Below are positions 12,948 to 14,222 of a stretch of DNA of 14,222 nucleotides, piece by piece (the stretch's first letter is position 1; each line of letters opens with the position of its first letter). The stretch covers positions 27,439-41,660 of the forward strand of contig DOMY01000284.1 in assembly GCA_003509785.1 (NCBI GenBank). The letters are read 5' to 3'. Below the pieces are notes generated by a model that was not told the origin of the DNA, ran no database searches, and saw only the letters and a program-made list of their open reading frames with translations. The DNA is from Gemmobacter sp. (GTDB lineage Bacteria > Pseudomonadota > Alphaproteobacteria > Rhodobacterales > Rhodobacteraceae). Both the position numbers and the translations under genes were made by a program.

Positions 12948-14108
12948 TCAACCCGAAAGTGATCTTCCGCGCAAAAGCACATCACGCCCGGCCCTCAGAT
13001 CACTGGCGCACCAATCGGCCTCGATTTCCTTCAGCCGCGCGCCCAGCGCCTGCCCCTGCAGGCCGGGCATCAGATCAGCCGGTTTCACCGGCATCTGCGC
13101 GGCAGCACCCCGCGCCACATCCGCCTCCCACCCGTCCGGCACGGGCATTTCCAGCAGCGCCGCACGCGCCAGCACGGCATCCACCGCCAGATCGGCCTGC
13201 ATTCGCCAGCCCAGAACCGCCGGGCTTTCCCCCGAACCCACCGCATCGCGCAGCCGCCCCAGATCGCGGGCCTCGCTGCGCGACAGGCGCCAGCTTTGCG
13301 CCACATCCGCCCCGCCCAGCACCACCAGCCGCCGCAACCAGCGCGGCGCCCGCCCGGCTTCCAGATGCACCAGCGGCGCCAGCCCCCGCGCATCTGCGCC
13401 CGGCAGAACCCGCGCCAGCACGCCCGCCTGCGCCATGGATGCCACGGCCGGAGCCGGGTCCGCCGCCGCCAGCAGCTTTTTCATCTCGGCCCCGATGCGC
13501 TCTGCCGACAGCCCCGCCAGACCCTCTGCCAGCGCAGCACAAGCGGCCAGCCCTTCGGCATCAATGCCCTGCGCCGGATCGCCATAGATCGCATGAAAGC
13601 GGAAGAACCGCAGGATACGCAGATAATCTTCGCGGATGCGCAGCGCCGGGTCGCCCACAAAGCGCAGCCGCCGCGCCTGCAGATCGGGCAGGCCCCCCAG
13701 CGGGTCAATCACCGTGCCATCAGGCGCGGCATACAGCGCGTTCATGGTGAAATCGCGCCGCGCGGCGTCTTCCTCGATCCGGTCCGAAAAGGCCACAACC
13801 GCATGGCGCCCGTTGGTTTCCACATCGCGGCGGAAGGTCGTCACCTCATGCGGCACGCCATTGGCCACCACCGTCACCGTGCCATGGTCGATCCCCGTGG
13901 GCACCACCTTGAACCCGGCCGCCCGGCACAGATCCGATACCACCTGTGGTGGCGCGTCGCTGGCAATATCAATATCGCCCACCGGCACGTCCAGCAGCGC
14001 ATTGCGCACGCAGCCGCCCACGAACAGCGCCCGCCAGCCCGCCGCCACCAGTGCGGCGCAGATGGCCTGCGTTCCGGCATCGGCAATCCAGGCGCCCGTT
14101 ACTTTCAT
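12948..14108 (-). CDS. cca: CCA tRNA nucleotidyltransferase (class II, poly(A)-polymerase-like family)
   Basis: A 386-residue class II nucleotidyltransferase. It adds or repairs the CCA 3' end of tRNAs; bacterial poly(A) polymerase is a close relative. The head has LFVGGCVRNALLDVPVGDID with the metal-binding pair Asp45 and Asp47, then RRDFTMNALY (117-126). The neck has LRIREDYLRILRFFRFHA (156-173), with the E-D-x-x-R base-selection motif, and LSAERIGAEMKKLL. I chose the ATG at 14108 because it overlaps the stop of the preceding NUDIX gene by four bases (ATGA) and matches the family start; a longer frame upstream would run antiparallel to that gene's reading frame. CCA addition rather than poly(A) synthesis is inferred from usual annotation in this group. 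Confidence 0.93.
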   Translation of the reverse strand: MKVTGAWIADAGTQAICAALVAAGWRALFVGGCVRNALLDVPVGDIDIASDAPPQVVSDLCRAAGFKVVPTGIDHGTVTVVANGVPHEVTTFRRDVETNGRHAVVAFSDRIEEDAARRDFTMNALYAAPDGTVIDPLGGLPDLQARRLRFVGDPALRIREDYLRILRFFRFHAIYGDPAQGIDAEGLAACAALAEGLAGLSAERIGAEMKKLLAAADPAPAVASMAQAGVLARVLPGADARGLAPLVHLEAGRAPRWLRRLVVLGGADVAQSWRLSRSEARDLGRLRDAVGSGESPAVLGWRMQADLAVDAVLARAALLEMPVPDGWEADVARGAAAQMPVKPADLMPGLQGQALGARLKEIEADWCASDLRAGRDVLLRGRSLSG

Positions 14109-14222
14109 GCCAGCCGGTCTGCCAGCCCGCGCAACATGCGCGCCGTGGCGCCCCAGATGTAATAAGGCCCCCAGGGCACCGCATAATAGCGCCGCCACTG
14201 GCCGCGCCACTGCCGCCGCTCG
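14105..14222 (-). CDS. 3' end of a NUDIX hydrolase gene (CoA pyrophosphatase-like), partial
   Basis: Only the last 38 residues and stop are in the window. They read ERRQWRGQWRRYYAVPWGPY, then YIWGATARMLRGLADRLA and TGA. The YYAVPWGPYYIWGATARML pattern with the RGLADRL ending is typical of the C-terminus of bacterial NUDIX CoA/ADP-ribose-type pyrophosphatases. The NUDIX box itself lies beyond the window edge, so the family call rests on this tail and on position. The stop overlaps the cca start by four bases (ATGA), which implies one transcript and translational coupling. Confidence 0.75.
   Translation of the reverse strand, partial: ERRQWRGQWRRYYAVPWGPYYIWGATARMLRGLADRLA

Noticed and set aside
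1..14222. Mobile elements, phage genes, CRISPR arrays, tRNA or rRNA genes
   Set aside because: I found no transposase or integrase frame, no regularly spaced repeats, and no tRNA-like cloverleaf or rRNA sequence on either strand by eye.

Overview
The window looks like core chromosome of a high-GC alphaproteobacterium of the Rhodobacter/Roseobacter group (Rhodobacterales). The signs are the methyltransferase-ferrochelatase pair, the comF-grxC-nitrilase run, the NUDIX-CCA-ABC-ABC order, and strong GCC/GCG/CTG codon preference with long antisense shadow frames. I see no tRNA, rRNA, insertion sequence, prophage gene or CRISPR array, and no gene-free stretch longer than about 160 bases.

Left part (1-4370). 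A tight leftward operon runs comF -> grxC -> nitrilase-family amidase -> marR, with junctions of 35 bp, 3 bp and a 1-base TGATG overlap. It probably combines a phosphoribosyltransferase-fold protein, a glutathione-dependent disulfide reductase and a carbon-nitrogen hydrolase that may clear deaminated glutathione, with a regulator read last. Divergently, across only 35 bp, a BioC/NDUFAF5-like methyltransferase homologue without a visible glycine-rich SAM loop is followed by ferrochelatase (hemH). A strong two-way terminator closes hemH.

Middle part (4387-6612): an envelope cluster. A 59-residue exported, membrane-anchored peptide, too short for a standard ORF cutoff, faces the end of hemH. Its alanine codons are overwhelmingly GCT, unlike all its neighbours, which suggests high expression. 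Upstream of it lie a Tat-exported YkuD L,D-transpeptidase (leftward), a CAP-domain lipoprotein (rightward), a second strong two-way terminator, and a YkuD lipoprotein (leftward).

Right part (6743-14222). All genes read leftward: the 3' end of a NUDIX hydrolase gene, CCA tRNA nucleotidyltransferase, two tandem MsbA-type ABC exporter half-transporters (4-base TTGA overlap), an RTX/beta-helix repeat protein, and a TrmA/RlmD-type RNA 5-methyluridine methyltransferase. The exporter pair, the RTX gene and the methyltransferase gene are separated by 27 and 15 bp, so they may be one transcript. It probably starts at a promoter downstream of cca where a perfect 9-bp inverted repeat sits between the -10 box and the first exporter's start codon.

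Most of this is ordinary housekeeping sequence. The parts most worth a second look are the small membrane peptide with its structured leader, the RTX/beta-helix protein joined to an exporter pair with no membrane-fusion partner, the palindrome at the exporter operon start, and the methyltransferase homologue that seems to lack its SAM loop.
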